A stretch of 64,000 bases of DNA from Atherix ibis. Its lineage: Eukaryota > Arthropoda > Insecta > Diptera > Athericidae. Below the pieces are notes generated by a model. That model was not told the origin of the DNA. It saw nothing but the letters and a program-made list of their open reading frames with translations, and searched no databases. Positions 36,090-49,715 of this stretch are shown here, in pieces (the stretch's first letter is position 1; each line of letters opens with the position of its first letter). The position numbers and the translations under genes were made by a program. The stretch lies in NCBI GenBank assembly GCA_958298945.1, contig OY282609.1:64390220-64454219 (forward strand). Reading direction: 5' to 3'.

Positions 36090-36095
36090 AATAAA
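36090..36095 (+). promoter_or_regulatory. candidate polyadenylation signal
   Basis: AATAAA 147 bp after the transporter stop codon and before the downstream mariner; the first exact copy found after the stop. Confidence 0.45.
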
Positions 36096-36256
36096 TTAGC
36101 TTGGAAAGATTCAAATACATAAATGGAGCTCTTAATATAAAATTTATAAATTGTATATCATTCATTCCGTGTTATTTCATCTGAGCAGTTACTTCTCCAG
36201 ATTTGCGATTTTTTAGTTACTGTAAAAATTCTGTTTTGTCTAAAATTTATTATATA

Positions 36257-37513
36257 CAAGGGTCGTTCAATAAGTCCTTAGAAAAAGATGGAAAAAAAAT
36301 GTTTTTTTAAAAAAAAAAATTTTATTTTTCAACATAATCTCCTTTTAGCTCTATACACTTTTCCAACCGTTTTTCCAAAATTTTTATCCCGTCCAAAAAA
36401 TACGATTTCGGAAGTTCTGCAAAATACTCATCCGTTTGAGCAATGACGTCCTCGTTGGAAGTGAACCGTCGTCCGCCAAGCCATTTCTTCAGATTAGGGA
36501 AAAGAAAATAGTCACTCGGGGCCAAATCTGGTGAATAAGCAGGATGCTGCAACAATTCCATTCTCAATTCCACAATTTTGGCCATGGAAACAGCGCAGGT
36601 GTGCACACGCGCATTGTCCTGATGCAAGAGGATTTTTTTTTCTTCAGATGGAGGCGTTTCTCTTTGATTTTCTCGCTCAACCGTTGCAATAACGACGCGT
36701 AATACGCTCCTGTTATTGTTTTTCCTTTTTCCAAGTAGTCGATAAAAATGATGTCCTGCGAATCCCAAAAGACCGTGGCCATCACCTTGCCGGCCGATGG
36801 TACAGTTTTTGCCTTCTTCGGAGCCCGTTCACCCTTGAAAATCCACTGTGATGACTGTCTCTTCGTTTCTGGAGTGTAGTAGTGTATCCAGGTTTCGTCC
36901 ACAGTGACATATCGACGAAGGAATTCGGCAGGATTGCGATGAAAGAGTGCCAACATAGCCTCAGAGTCCACTACACGATCGCGTTTATTCTCCTCTGAGA
37001 GCAAACGCGGCACCCATCTTGCCGACATTTTTTTCACAGACAATTTTTCATGCAAAATTGAAGCGACTGTACCTTGTGATATGTCCGTGGCCTCAACTAA
37101 TTCGCGCACTTTAATTCGCCGATCGTTCAAAATCAGATCGTGGATTTTGTCGATGATTTCAGGAGTAGACACCTCAACTGGGCATCCTTAACGATGCTCA
37201 GCTTTTGTGAATGAACGGCCACGTTTAAATTCATTCACCCAATTGTAAACCGTCGCAAACACAGGTGCAGATGTGCCATGAACTGCATCCAACTCGGCTT
37301 TGATTTCTTTCGGGCTTAAGCCTTTCAAATGGAAATGTTTGATGACAGCCCTAAACTCGCTTTTTTCCATTGTTATGCACAACTAAATGTCGTTAACTTT
37401 AATCGACGATAGAAATTGACCTACGCTATGGATCGAGCTGAAATTTTGACATTTTTAGCGACACTACGAGCGCAATTTCTCGGATTTTCTAAGGACTTAT
37501 TGAACGACCCTCG
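36257..37513 (-). mobile_element. mariner element, family A, broken copy
   Basis: The left end begins CAAGGGTCGTTCAATAAGTC (one change from CGAGGG) at 36257 and the right end finishes at 37513, both next to TA. It lies 313 bp after the transporter stop codon. The minus-strand transposase starts at ATG 37370 and ends at 36322. The Ser of HRSGRP is a TAA stop near 37190, and a three-to-two codon change in the KKKK run near 36640 shifts the frame. VDETW, HQDN and YSPDLAPSD are all readable. Confidence 0.92.
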
Positions 37514-38806
37514 TATTATACGGTTTTCTGCTAAAAAATATAATTTACAATCAAATTTATATAAAAAATTTAATTATTACCAACTTGATAAAAATTATGA
37601 ATATTTATGATGGTTAGTGCATTATTTTTAAATTAAGTGTTTTAACGTTGCCAGTATTTTCATATAGTTTATGATATATTTAAGTTTTTAACATAAAAAC
37701 TAATTTTTATAGAATACATTAACTTTTCCATATTTGATTCTTTAAATTTACTCGGCTCTTCTTTGAATACAAGATAATTACTTCATTTAAATATTACCAT
37801 CGACTTTTAAGTAATACTCAAATTTAGCTGTACTAGAAGCTTTACAAAAAAAAATAACAAAATAATGTCTTATTCAAATCGACTAAATGGTAATTCATAA
37901 TTTTTGGGTGTGAAATATTTGATATTAATTAATAAAATGTTGAATTCAAATGAAAACAAAAACAATAACAATATAGTTTTTACTATAGAAATAAAAATAG
38001 TTATAAAATTAGTGATAGATGTAGGGAAAGAGATTGAAGAACATTAATTATCTTTAAAGTTTTTTATGTATACGTGTACGTATAATATTATAAATTAAAA
38101 CACTCCCAGACTCTAGTTAAATTTTTGGGATAGGCATCAAAGATAATATAAAATGGTAAGAAAAAAATTAAAAGATAGTACTACTAGCACCAACTATTTC
38201 TACAAGTTCGTTTATTATACAATATAAAAAAAAAAACAGAATATTAATTATTTAACCAACAGACAATCGAACATAATTCAAAATTCTCTATATTGTGTTT
38301 TTGTTGATTGCGTGTTTTCGAGGAGCGTAGGTGTATATTACAGGAGACATTGAATTTCATTTGTGATAGATTATTATGTAAACAAGCAGAAGTAATGTCC
38401 TTTATTTATGTTATTTTCATATTAAATAATTAGCATAATTATGTCTTATATTTTCTATTATTCCCTAACAATATTTACATTCGATATTACGGTATTCAAA
38501 GTATTATTTGTTGGAAAAAATTTTATATCAAACATTGATACCAGTACAAATAATAATCTGTAGTGATAATTTGTAGGACAAGAATTATATCTAAAGCGCA
38601 AGTATATATGATGAGTTACTTTTCTTGACAAGAAAATCTTTACTGAGATGCTTGCATATCTTGCAAATTCTTTACTATAGATTATTGGTTGTACTGATTT
38701 ATTTTAATCCATAAATATTTTAATCTGGACTATAAGTTTTTCTGCTTAATTAATTTTTCCTATTTTTAATTATCAACCCCTCATCTTTCATATATTGAAA
38801 TATATA

Positions 38807-39616
38807 TTTCTTATCAGATGGGGTTCATCTTAAATATAAATAGCACATTTACTATTATAATTTCTTTTAATTTTTAGGGTAGGTTAAAAATTCTTTTTCC
38901 GTCAAATTAATTCTATAAATCAATTAAAATAAATAAAAATCTTACCTACTAAAAATTGTAATTTTAATAATTTCTTATATTATATTTAATGTCTTTGAAT
39001 GAGAAAAAACAATTGCAGAATTATGCTATAAAACCTTTTATATAAATGTGGTTTTGTCCAATATTTGACCTTCTTTTTGGCAATACCTAACCCCTTTTCA
39101 TATATATGTTACCATATAGAATTCAAATATAATTTTTAATTATTTATTTTTGCACCTTTCATGATTTTTCACCTCGAATACTTTCTTGTTTTTATCTTTT
39201 ATTTTGCAGGTGACATTTTGATGGCTTTTTAATGTTCGTATACAACATATCAGGTAAAAGCTACTTTTATATTTTACCTATTTTCCTCTCTTCTTAACTT
39301 TTGTGGCCATCACAGCTCTTTATTCGATTCTCACCACCTTGATGATTGCCAAATAATATGCGAGTACATATATTAAATGTTATTAAAAAAATGCTGTTTT
39401 TTATTGAATATACAAAGTACGAGTACATGAATGCGATGTAATGAAGTGGGTAAGTCAAGTGTGGAATCGTCCAACTCGAATGATTATAAATTTAATTAAC
39501 GCACCGATCAGTGTACGCCTTAAAATTGTAAATGGTGACGTGTTTGGAGACGTATTTGTCATTAATAGTGTCCGCGAAGAAATTTCTTTTGTTTCTTATC
39601 AGATGGGGTTCATCTT
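38807..39616. repeat. pair of identical ~25-bp direct repeats
   Basis: The run TTTCTTA followed by TCAGATGGGGTTCATCTT is found at 38807-38831 and again at 39592-39616, 785 bp apart. It is unusually G-rich for its surroundings. Confidence 0.7.
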
Positions 39617-41923
39617 GGTTGGTTTATATCTGTTCGATTCAGCACGAATGCATAATTAATAATTTTATTTGTTTTCACTTATGTTCCAATGTTATTTGGG
39701 GGTGACAAATTAAAATTCAATTATTTTTATAAATTTTCTATTGAGCCAATAAATGTGTGAACTGAATTTACTATTACTTCTAATATTTGTCTTATAAAAT
39801 TTTTCAAAAATGTTTGAAAATTTCTGCTGTAAAATGTGGTACTGATTTTTCTGGAATGTATTTTATAAAATTTTTTAATCACATGGCCTTAAAGTATATT
39901 TGCTTTTGATGTTTTTCATAATATTTTTTTTTTAAACAAAACAACTATTAATTCAATTATATAAAATAGTTTTGAAAATATTAAAATCCAATAAAAAAGG
40001 AAGATTACATAGACTCGTAATTGAAATTTTCTTAAATTAAATTCGACTACCAATAATAATTACACTCCTGCTATAATATAATCAAACGATATACCATATT
40101 TCACATACATAATGAAGAAAAAGTTTAGATTTTCAATTAATTTTTTTCATGAAAGTTTACTTTAAGGTAGAGTCTGTTTTGGTTACAAGCAACAAGCGAA
40201 CATGTAGTCTGGAGAGAACTTGCGTATCATATTAATTCTGTTAATTAGCAATTAAATGCAGAAATAACGTTTTGCAAATGTTTAGAAAATTGAAAACTAG
40301 TGAGAGTGAATGGTAAGATAACAAACCTTCACCTGTCTTTGATTGAAGGTATATTATCCGTTGTAGTATGATTAGAGTATGGCTTGTCTTAATATCGCCT
40401 CTATTCAATTTGATCCTTAATATAGTCTGCGTCGGACAATGTGATAATAATTATTGGCTTTGCACAACTGGAAACTATCGCAAAATGACCCCAGTTAACG
40501 TTGATTGCGTGATAATATATATATAGCTTCACAGACATGGGGCTTATACTCGTAATTCTCAATTATTAGCGGGCTCTCAGTTTCAATGCCATATTTTTCT
40601 AATTAAAATTGATTTTTAGAATTCAATTAAATCTACAGCAGATAATGGTATAAGAATTGCAATTAAACCGTAATGAATAACAACACATGAACGACTGTAC
40701 GAAGATACAATCAAATTGCAGACTACAAAGTGAATATTGAGTTCATCAATATTGAAGGATTTGTTTTCGGGTTTACTTGTGGAATAAGGTCAATGTCAAC
40801 TAGAATGAAGTGCCCATGTTCATTTTTAATTCCAAAAGTGACGTCCATTTTTTTTAAATTCAACCAATGAGCAACATTTTATAAGGAAATATAAAATGTT
40901 TCTCATGTGGAAGCCGTAACATTAATGTCCGAACAGTCTATCATCCCACCTGGCAGAATTGTTCAGATAACATTGACGAATAATTGTGCATCAAAACGTT
41001 ATAAGTGCATAGTGACCACGGTATACTTGAAGAGATTACTCGGCCATCAGAAACATCAACGGTACCAACAATAGCTGCACTTTATCTGCAGAAGTATATG
41101 TTTAGTTCCATTCCTCATTTATAGTTTTAATGAAAAACCGAACGTCGAACGAAGGCGAGGGTCGCTGTTCTAATGAAAATGAACAAGTACAAGTATATCG
41201 CGACTTGACTCACTAAGATCTCGGGCGAATTGCTGGGGAAGCCAACGTTCAGAAGATTTATTAATTAGTTCATTAAAACGACAAGTTATAATTCTGCTTT
41301 TAATTAAGTTCATTATTTATAATTGGACGCGGTTTGTCGTTTCTGGGCTCACCAACTTGCTTACCAGTCTGTCAGTCAGCCAACCAACCAAAAGCCATAC
41401 GCCCAGATAACTCAAATGTATTCAGACAGTGGACTTAACTATCATCGCATATAATTTTGTGAGTATATGTTTTCCTGTTTAAAATATAGCAATGCTTTCA
41501 CACATACATAACATACATATATATGCATATACGTAGTCATAAAGCCTCCATAGTTGCAGTTGGTGTACTTGAAAGCAAGTTGCAATTCTATCTCTTAGAA
41601 TGGTGGTGAACGAATATTGCAATATTAGACAGGATCACATCGGTGGTTCCAGAAAATTATAACATAGCGATTGGCCGTGTTCCATATATTCAATACGGAT
41701 AAAGTACTCCTATCCGAATTCACTACACTTTAATTTTAAAAGTTCCACTATTTAATTTATCTTTAATTTTTTACTACTCGTACAGGCAAAGTCAAGTTAT
41801 ATTTAACAAGTATACACACATATCCAAAGGGGATGATATGGAAAATTTCCACCCTGTTTACATACTCAATTTTCTTTTATGCAATCTTTTCGGTTTTACA
41901 ATTTCAACTAGCTATAATTGTTA

Positions 41924-41924
41924 A

Positions 41925-41954
<30 letters not shown>
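41924..41954. repeat. (TTA)n microsatellite
   Basis: About ten uninterrupted ATT units. Confidence 0.95.
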
Positions 41955-41955
<1 letters not shown>

Positions 41956-43830
41956 GTTGCGTAATAAGACAATCAAAAATATTTTGCTGACAATATGAAA
42001 TTTTCTTAGCTATTTCATATCAAGACTAGGCATTTTCTAATACAGTCCATACTTGTTTATATTCAGTTTTGGGTAATAAACAAAAACACTATCGCTAGTA
42101 TGGACAAAACATTTGGAGAATACAAGTAAATATATAATTTACCACATCTTCCCCTAAAAAGCCACTAATTTGGGTAATTGTCGAGAAATCATTTTAGAAT
42201 TGCTTTAATGTCTCTCTTTCAATAACATAATTTGGCTGCCCAACATTATGCTATTATTTCATCCACCATACCGTCATACATCATTATATGTATATTCGAT
42301 AAATATTATGTTATTTTGTTGTTTTCTTACGAATCGCAATTTCAGCGACTTAGTTTAATCAAATAAAATAATAATTGTACTCATATAGATCCATCCCGTA
42401 TAATTTAATGTGTTATTCGTACTCTTAGGCAAACTTAGTCTAAATAAAAATGAATCCTTGAATTTTAAGTATAGAGTCTTCAAAATTGAAGGAATAGTCC
42501 TTTTTGGGATTCTATTTGTCTAGTTAAGAATCTTGGATAGATTCATTTCTGATGACTCTCATATAATATTATGATTATATCCTTTTTTATTGCAAGCAAA
42601 TTCAGTTTCAGTTGTTTTCCATAAATTTCAATTCGCCAATTCGATTTTTGCCTATCTTTTATTATAAATACGCACGCATTGCAATCTTTGGTAAATGAAA
42701 CATTTCACTAAAATGGTTCCCCCCATTCGAATGACTCCAAGAATTTATTTATGAGCCTCATTCAAATTAATGGGATAGTATTTAAGTTTAGTTGAATATT
42801 TTACTGTCAGTCATGTTGCCATCATTTCACATAGACTATCCAAATGCAGTATGAGAATATATTTGATGAATAGAAATTTCATAAAGAGAGAATTTTATTT
42901 CTATTTCACAGATTTTGCTTAATTACACCATCTTAATGACCACTTTACTAGTATTATAGTAATTTCAATTCTTATTATCCAATTTCTATATACTCGTAGT
43001 TTTGGTTAGATAAAAATCTATTAAGATTTTTCTACTGAATCACTATAATAACAGTATTTTCAACAACAACAAAAAACTAATAATATTATTATATAATTGA
43101 CCCGATTTTGTATAATAATTTTCATAGTATACAATGCGTTATTATACCAAAAAGTAGCACTATGGAGTTGGAGGATATTTTTCTAAGATTTTCAACAGAA
43201 ATGAGATATTATTTTAATTAGTTCCTAATAAATCTATTAATACGAGTATAAGATTTTAGGAGATTTTGCCGTTATTATTAAAAGGAACTCGCAAATTTGA
43301 GTAGTTTCTATACTGTTACATTTTCTTACATTTCAGTTTAAATATGCTCCAATTATTTTGTAATTCAATATTATCAACCTTAAGTCTTTATTTGCTGGGA
43401 GTTTTCGCCTATAGAACAAAAAATACAGACCTCTAATTCCAATAGTTACGTAACATTACTCGTTTAAATTTTCCTTAAATATTATGATTTTAAGTTAGCA
43501 TCAGATATACGAGTATTTACGAGTTTTGCTTTGAATCAGAGTGTTGTTTAACATTCAACAATTTTTTTCGGTGTCGACTATTTGGAATAGCACTTGTTAA
43601 TATTACTGAAAATATAACCAATAAAATTATTTTCATTGGTAACCCTACCTAACCGTTTTCAGATGTATACTTACTCTTTGTCACTTTACCATATACTGAA
43701 CAAAAGTAGATGTAAGAAGAAAAAAATCGTCTGTCTGCCAAATACGAGTTAAATAACAAACGAACGGCCAAAAAATTACGAAACAAGGTCCTAGCAGAAA
43801 ATATAATAAAATAAAAGATTTGATTTATTT

Positions 43831-44058
43831 ATGAACGAGAAAAATGCAAATGAGTTTAAATATGAACATGAAAGGGGAGAATTGTATGAAGAACAGGAGC
43901 AAATGTTGAAAGAAGCCAAAGTTTGCTTCCTGTCTAACGAAGAGTTCCTGAACCTGACCTCGATGTGGGATAGCCGAACATTTTTGGGGTTGATTTCTCT
44001 TTTTGCAATATTTTTTATTCGTGTACTAGCTTTGTTGGTGATTTTAGAATGTCATTGA
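43831..44058 (+). CDS. small ORF with hydrophobic C-terminus, unproven
   Basis: 75 codons. The first two thirds are highly charged (NEKNANEFKYEHERGELYEE) and more balanced in codon composition than nearby ORFs. The last 25 residues form one hydrophobic segment (LGLISLFAIFFIRVLALLVI), the layout of a small tail-anchored membrane protein. No family was recognised and no splice signals tie it to a gene. It could equally be an exon fragment, retroelement debris or chance. Confidence 0.2.
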   Translation: MNEKNANEFKYEHERGELYEEQEQMLKEAKVCFLSNEEFLNLTSMWDSRTFLGLISLFAIFFIRVLALLVILECH

Positions 44059-44725
44059 TTTGTATTTATGTTTTTCGTTAGTATATTGGGTTGTTTCTAT
44101 TGTGTTAGATTTTTCTTTTATGTTTCGCATTTACATTTTTCAATTGTTTCATTTTGCTTTTGAGCATATTTTTTAGAGGTGTACTTTTATATAAATGACT
44201 CAATTTTTTATAAAAAGTTATATGACATTTGTTAAAAGTTAATGCTCCATTATTTTGAACCTTTCTAACCTTGTCAAAATATTAAATCAGAAAATATTAC
44301 TTTCTTTCATTAATACTTAATTCCTAATACAAACGTGTACACATACCTGAGTGCTAATTGTTTCTATAAATTGTGAAAAAAATTCATTCATATGACTTTT
44401 AGCAAATCAAGTGAACATTTACAAATAAACTAAAAATATGCTAAACGGATTTGAATTACGTATCGAATATTAAATAAATATATTTTGATTTAATAATGTG
44501 ATTGAATTTTATTGTATTATTTTGTAGAACGCGTTGCCTGAAAATTACAATTTATTTCAAAAGCTCCAAAGGAAAAATTTATTGTAAAATATATTACGAG
44601 TTGTTGTCGTATTCAAAAGCTTTAATATTATTGGCAGATTTAAAAAATGATTTGGGAATATTTATGTAAAATTTTTAGGCGACAAATGTCGCATAAAATT
44701 TATTATATTTATTTCGTTATGTTTA

Positions 44726-45893
44726 CCAGGTGAATAAGTTTAAATCCGCTGTTTGGTCATAGATGGCGTGAGTGAGCGTATTAAGCAAACAGAGTTTGAT
44801 ATCTGTCAATATTAATCAGTGCACATTATCAGTAATTTTGTACAACAACATACATTTTTCCTTTGGTAATAATGTATAGTTTTGTACCAGAAAAAGAGCA
44901 TATGCGGGAAGCTCTGCTTTTCTGCTTCAATTTAAAGAAATCGGCTGCCGAATCGCATTGAATGCTTATGGAGGCCTATGGTGACAGTGCTTTATCGGAA
45001 ACAATATGCCGGGATTGGTTTCGTTGGTTCAAAGACGGCATATTTGACTTGTGAGACAAGAATCGTGAAAATCGGTCTAGGAAGGTTGAGGATTATCAAT
45101 TGCAGGCTCTTTTGAACGAAGACGATACCCAATCGCAAAAAATTCTTGCGGAGCAATTGGGTGTTACTTAACCAGCCATTTCCATACGTCTGCGTGCCAT
45201 CGGGAAGATTGAAAAGATCGAAAAATGGGTGTCACATGAATTGAATGATAGACAGATGGAGCGGCGCCAAAACACATTCGAAATCTTGCTCGCCAGACAA
45301 AAAAGAAAGTCGGTCGTTCCTGCATAAGACCAAATCGCTTCGGACGGAAGACGGTGCTGTGCGTTTGGTGGGATCAGCAGGGTATCGTCTACTATAAGAT
45401 ATTGAAACCTGGTGAAACTGTCAATGCCCACCGCTACGACCAACAACTGATCAAATTGCACCGTCCTCTGCGTGAAAAAAGGACGGATTATCAAAAAAGA
45501 CATGACAAGATAATTTTCCTCCACGACAACACACCATCGCACACGTCAAAAATGGTCCGAAACTACTTGGAGACACTCAACTTGGTGGTGCTACCCCACC
45601 CCGCTTATTCACCAGAGCTGGCCCCTTCCGACTGACACCTGTTTTCGTCGATGGGCCACGCGCTCGCTGAGCACCACTTCGATTCTTACGAAGACGTCCG
45701 AAAATGACTGGATGAGTGGTTTGCCTCGAAAGAGAAGGAATTTGTTCGGCGTGGTATCCACAAATTGCCCGAGAGATGGGAAAAATGTGTAGCTAGCGAG
45801 TGCAAGTACTTTGAATAAATTTGTTTTTGTTTTCTATGAAAAAACATGTGTTTTTTTGACTAAAAAACAGGGGATTTAAGCTTATACACCAGG
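44726..45893 (+). mobile_element. mariner, mauritiana-type, deleted copy
   Basis: Terminal repeats CCAGGTGAATAAGTTTAAAT (44726) and ATTTAAGCTTATACACCAGG (to 45893) are flanked by TA. The plus-strand transposase runs from ATG 44872 to TAA 45816-45818. The protein is of the mauritiana (Mos1-like) type: QLQALLNEDDTQSQKILAEQ, AISIRLRAIGKIEKIEKWVS, LLARQKRKS, VWWDQQGIVYYKILKPGETV, HDNTPSHTSKMV, AYSPELAPSD. In-frame stops occur at ESH*M, FDL*D, GVT*P and PSD*H. Compared with the 59779 copy, roughly 95 bp are missing near 45335, removing the TGDEKW block with the first catalytic Asp. Confidence 0.92.
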
Positions 45894-47770
45894 TACTTTA
45901 GGTAAATTTTAACCAAAAATTCAATCAGCTTTATTTCTGATAAACCTCTCCTCAAAAATCGCATTAAAAAATTTATTATACATGACAAAGAAAATGCTTT
46001 TTTATTTTGCCAGTGGTTAAAAAATTATGTAAAATTTCAATTCCTAAAATGGCCAAAAAAAAAAAATAATTTCACTTCTATAGAACATTTGCCAATAAAA
46101 TTGATTCCTTCTGAATGATTGATATCAGCTAAAAATCAGTAAGTCACGAAGAAGAGACTAATCTAAAGAATAGAAAATAACTGTGATTAATTGACCTATA
46201 GAGAGGATTCCTTATATCAAAAGAATAAGGTAGGCTAAGGAGGAGGGCAATATCAATAATATTGGTGTACACTAAATTATATGGCATATGCTCGTACGTG
46301 CAGCAGTTGACCCCAAATATTACCACTCCTAATTCACCTAACAATTGCCACTTCAGGGCCATTTGTGCAAATCGAACACTGTCTATCGTCTGTTAAACTA
46401 GCTTACCAATGTGATCTTGTCTTCTGTCAATTGTACAACTTTACATTTTCTCTTGTATCTCAGTTAAAAAGCTCAAAAATATTCAACAATCATCAGAAAA
46501 AGAGTTGCATGTATAATATCGATTGCTCTCTACTTTCTATGATTCCCCCTAGAGCTCTCTTTCTATAGCAATCGTAATACTTTTACATATGTTTTACCGG
46601 AATTTCATCCCCGTTGTCTATTGTTTATGTGTGTATTTGTAATAATTCGTCGATTTTTGTCGAGTACAATACAGAAAGACAGACATGGTATGAGGGCATG
46701 TTCAGTTATGTAGTTGAATGGGGAATCTTTGAGTTGAGAAGAGTCCAGACAATCTAAATTAGTATCCTAAACGTTGAATAAGGGGGTGTTTTAATTAGTT
46801 TGCTTCAAGTTACTTGTAATTGCAACGTGTTCGCTCTAGAATCTATTCGATGATGGCATAAAAACGTGTATTCGTGCACGGTAGCACAAGTAATATTCTA
46901 AGCTCTATATAAAATGCATATACATTCGTATATAAATCGATATATGTGATATGTGTGTATTTAATTAAAATGTTGGCATTGTTTGTTCCGTTTGATTAAT
47001 ACCATTTCGAATGTATTTCTCGGCTAACTTAGAAGTATGAATTGTAGAGTATAAAAAAATATTTATTTCATTATGTAAAGGACAGCTGATTGATCTAAAG
47101 AAAATTAAGAAGAAATGTGACAAAAATTATCAGATATTAATCCCAATAAGTTCTCACATGACAGAACTAAATTTTTATATTATCGTACTTGTATAATTAG
47201 CTCTGAACATATTTAGGAACAATTTCCAATCATACGATTAAAAAAATTATTTCATAAGATTTGGATTTGAAAAACGTTTAAATGTCCAAAAATATATATT
47301 TACATTTATATGGCTACTATGATTTTTGTTCAAAAGTGAAATAAGACAATAAAAATGAACAAAAAGTCATTGAGAATATCTAACATACCTCAATGGAAAA
47401 GTCTATATCTTTGAAAAGAGTACTATTTAATAATTTAATTTTAATTATGGAAAATTTAATCAAAGTAGTTGATTTGCATTTATTTATATTTAAAATTGCG
47501 TAAACATAAAAATAAGAATCGGGTTTGAGAAAACTTTGTTAATGGAAATCGGAGTTTTAAAAAAAAAACTACAACTTCACGTTACACACAAATTGTGATA
47601 CGCAGAACAAATTTCAAGAGTAGCCGTTTAGTTCCTTTTCATGTGAACTAGTGTATGTTGCTCCATAAAGTCCTGCAGTTTCTATTTTCAAATAAAGGCT
47701 ATAAGACTGATATGAGCGAATCCCCTGTATATAATATCATATGTGAAATAGACACAAGGACCTTACTGTG

Positions 47771-47845
47771 GGAGTAGTATAGTGGATTCGTAATCACTCC
47801 TTCCGTTAGACCGGCAGACACATGACCCCAAACCCAGTTCGTGTT
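47771..47845 (+). other. tRNA-like fragment (possible pseudo-tRNA or SINE head)
   Basis: GGAGTAGTATAGTGGATTCG contains TAGTATAGTGG, a good match to an RNA polymerase III A box and to the D-arm of Asp-type tRNAs. A GTTAGACCGGCAGAC segment follows. A B box is only weakly matched (CAGTTCGTG near 47835) and a clover leaf cannot be closed, so this is at most a decayed tRNA or a tRNA-derived SINE piece. Confidence 0.2.
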
Positions 47846-49635
47846 TCTTCAAACAATTAATTTTCTCGTTCGACCGTATTCGCCTTAATATTTAGTTTAA
47901 ATTTTAATTAGGTTTGTAATGAATTTACTTAAACATATAGAAAATGACAGACGTATACAAATATATAAGCACATACACATTTTCAGTTACTGAAATATGC
48001 TGCTTTTTTCATGGATAGACAGAAAATGGAATGGCACGGCACGGTACATCAAGGCACAATAATACAGCACACGCCATCGAGGAATATTCATACTGCCTTA
48101 AATACAACTTCCAGCAAAAGAGAGTATGGCGAATGAAATTTAAGCACTCGAATAGAACGACGGCAGTTAATGCCAGTATCAGTGCATGTAGCCTTCAAAT
48201 AGAATAAACGGGGATGATAAGTGCCGGGAATGGGAGTATTTTATCAACATTTATGTACGTATACACATACATATATACATATGTGTATATGAATTTAATT
48301 ATAATTTGAAGAATGGATCCAACAATAACGAATAGGATGGGTTAAGAGTGAAAGGATTCGAGAATATGGTGGAACGCTGGTGGTGAGAAAGTCAATGTGA
48401 AATAACTGCTAGCATATAGGATATTGGGTAATAATAATGTAAGTGATGGTCATATTACCAAAGTTAGAAGTAGAAAGGTATCTAAAGGTAGTAGAAGAGG
48501 TTGGAAAATTAGAAGTAGGCAAGTTCGTGAGAGAACAGCGTGCGCTGGCAATTCATATTCGAAACTCGGTCTGTATTTGAAGCTACATCCATGGTTTGGA
48601 GTAATGAGGTAAATCTGTTTTGTTTATACACAATTACACACCAACAATAGCAACAAAATTTCGTATACAAACTAAGTAACAACAAAGGTGTCACATTACA
48701 AGGGAAGGTGGGCATCCGTTTTTAAATGTATTCTAAATTTTCTCTTACCTAGTAAATTGTTAATGCACTAATTACACTAGGAACCGCACCAATTATACCC
48801 CAGTAAATAGAAAAGTATAAGCAACAGCGTCAAGCAAAATTTCTATGATAAAGGTAACTTCTGCAACTGCCAAAGTCAATGGCTGCTAGCCCATGGCCAT
48901 ATCAGTAACGGTGACGTTAGCGATAATGCTGACAGTGGCTGTGACTACGGCTATATAGGTCCACGAATACTTGCAACCAGAAGGAAATTTTCCTGAATAA
49001 AATTTCCACTCTAAAATAGTAGTTAAAGACGATAAGAGAATGGGTCAAAAGAGGGTTGTTTTCAATTTTCCACCTTCTCTGATGGCAAGTCGTGTCTTTA
49101 ACGCTCTTAGTCTAACTAATCAGTTTGTCAGGCAATTGTTTTCTCTTTCTTTCTTTCGCGTATTTTCCGCAACTCGTCTTTACTTGTCTTATTGCCCGTC
49201 TGTTTTTAAATTTTGTTCTTCTTTTGTTCTTTGCTGTTATTTTGCTTAATAGGATTTCAGTTTTCATGAAGGGTCGTACAGGGAGTAGTAGAAAGAAGTG
49301 CGGAACGCCTGTTAATAAAGGTTGGAAGATTTTAATTAGACATTATCAATCTACCACGAGACCATAAGCATTTTAAGCTAATTATAAAATGCGGCAATTA
49401 AACAAGGATAAAAAAAGTTTCTCCATTAACAGTGTTGGCAAGGACAATGCGGAGTGTACAAGGAGGAGAAAATATGGTTGTTGCTTTAGGGGATGAAATA
49501 ACGTGAATTTTTTGAAAATAAAAGCGGAGTTCAGAAAAAGACCAGAGAAAGTGAAACGATTCGCGAATGAAATTAATTAGAAGAGAACAATACAAAGCGT
49601 TACGTTAAACGAATGATATTCTGATTTATGAATAA

Positions 49636-49715
49636 TAAGAATCGGCAATGGCAATGGCAATCACAATAGCAATGTGGTAATGGCAATCGCATAGTAATGC
49701 TATTGGCAATTCGTA
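49636..49715. repeat. imperfect GGCAAT/GCAATC hexamer array
   Basis: Repeated units such as GGCAATGGCAATGGCAATCA with interruptions. Confidence 0.75.

Larger units (their letters stand above)
37516..43830. other. long intergenic or intronic AT-rich block
   Basis: No exon or transposon was recognised in 6.3 kb. An identical run of about 25 bp around TCAGATGGGGTTCATCTT occurs at 38807 and 39592. A (TTA)n microsatellite is at 41924-41954. 40150-41450 is somewhat less AT-rich but shows no readable exon. Six TACGAGTA octamers lie at 39418-43515. Confidence 0.5.

Noticed and set aside
43831..44058. Treating the small ORF as a confident gene
   Set aside because: Length and composition alone are not enough; it is kept only as a low-confidence entry.
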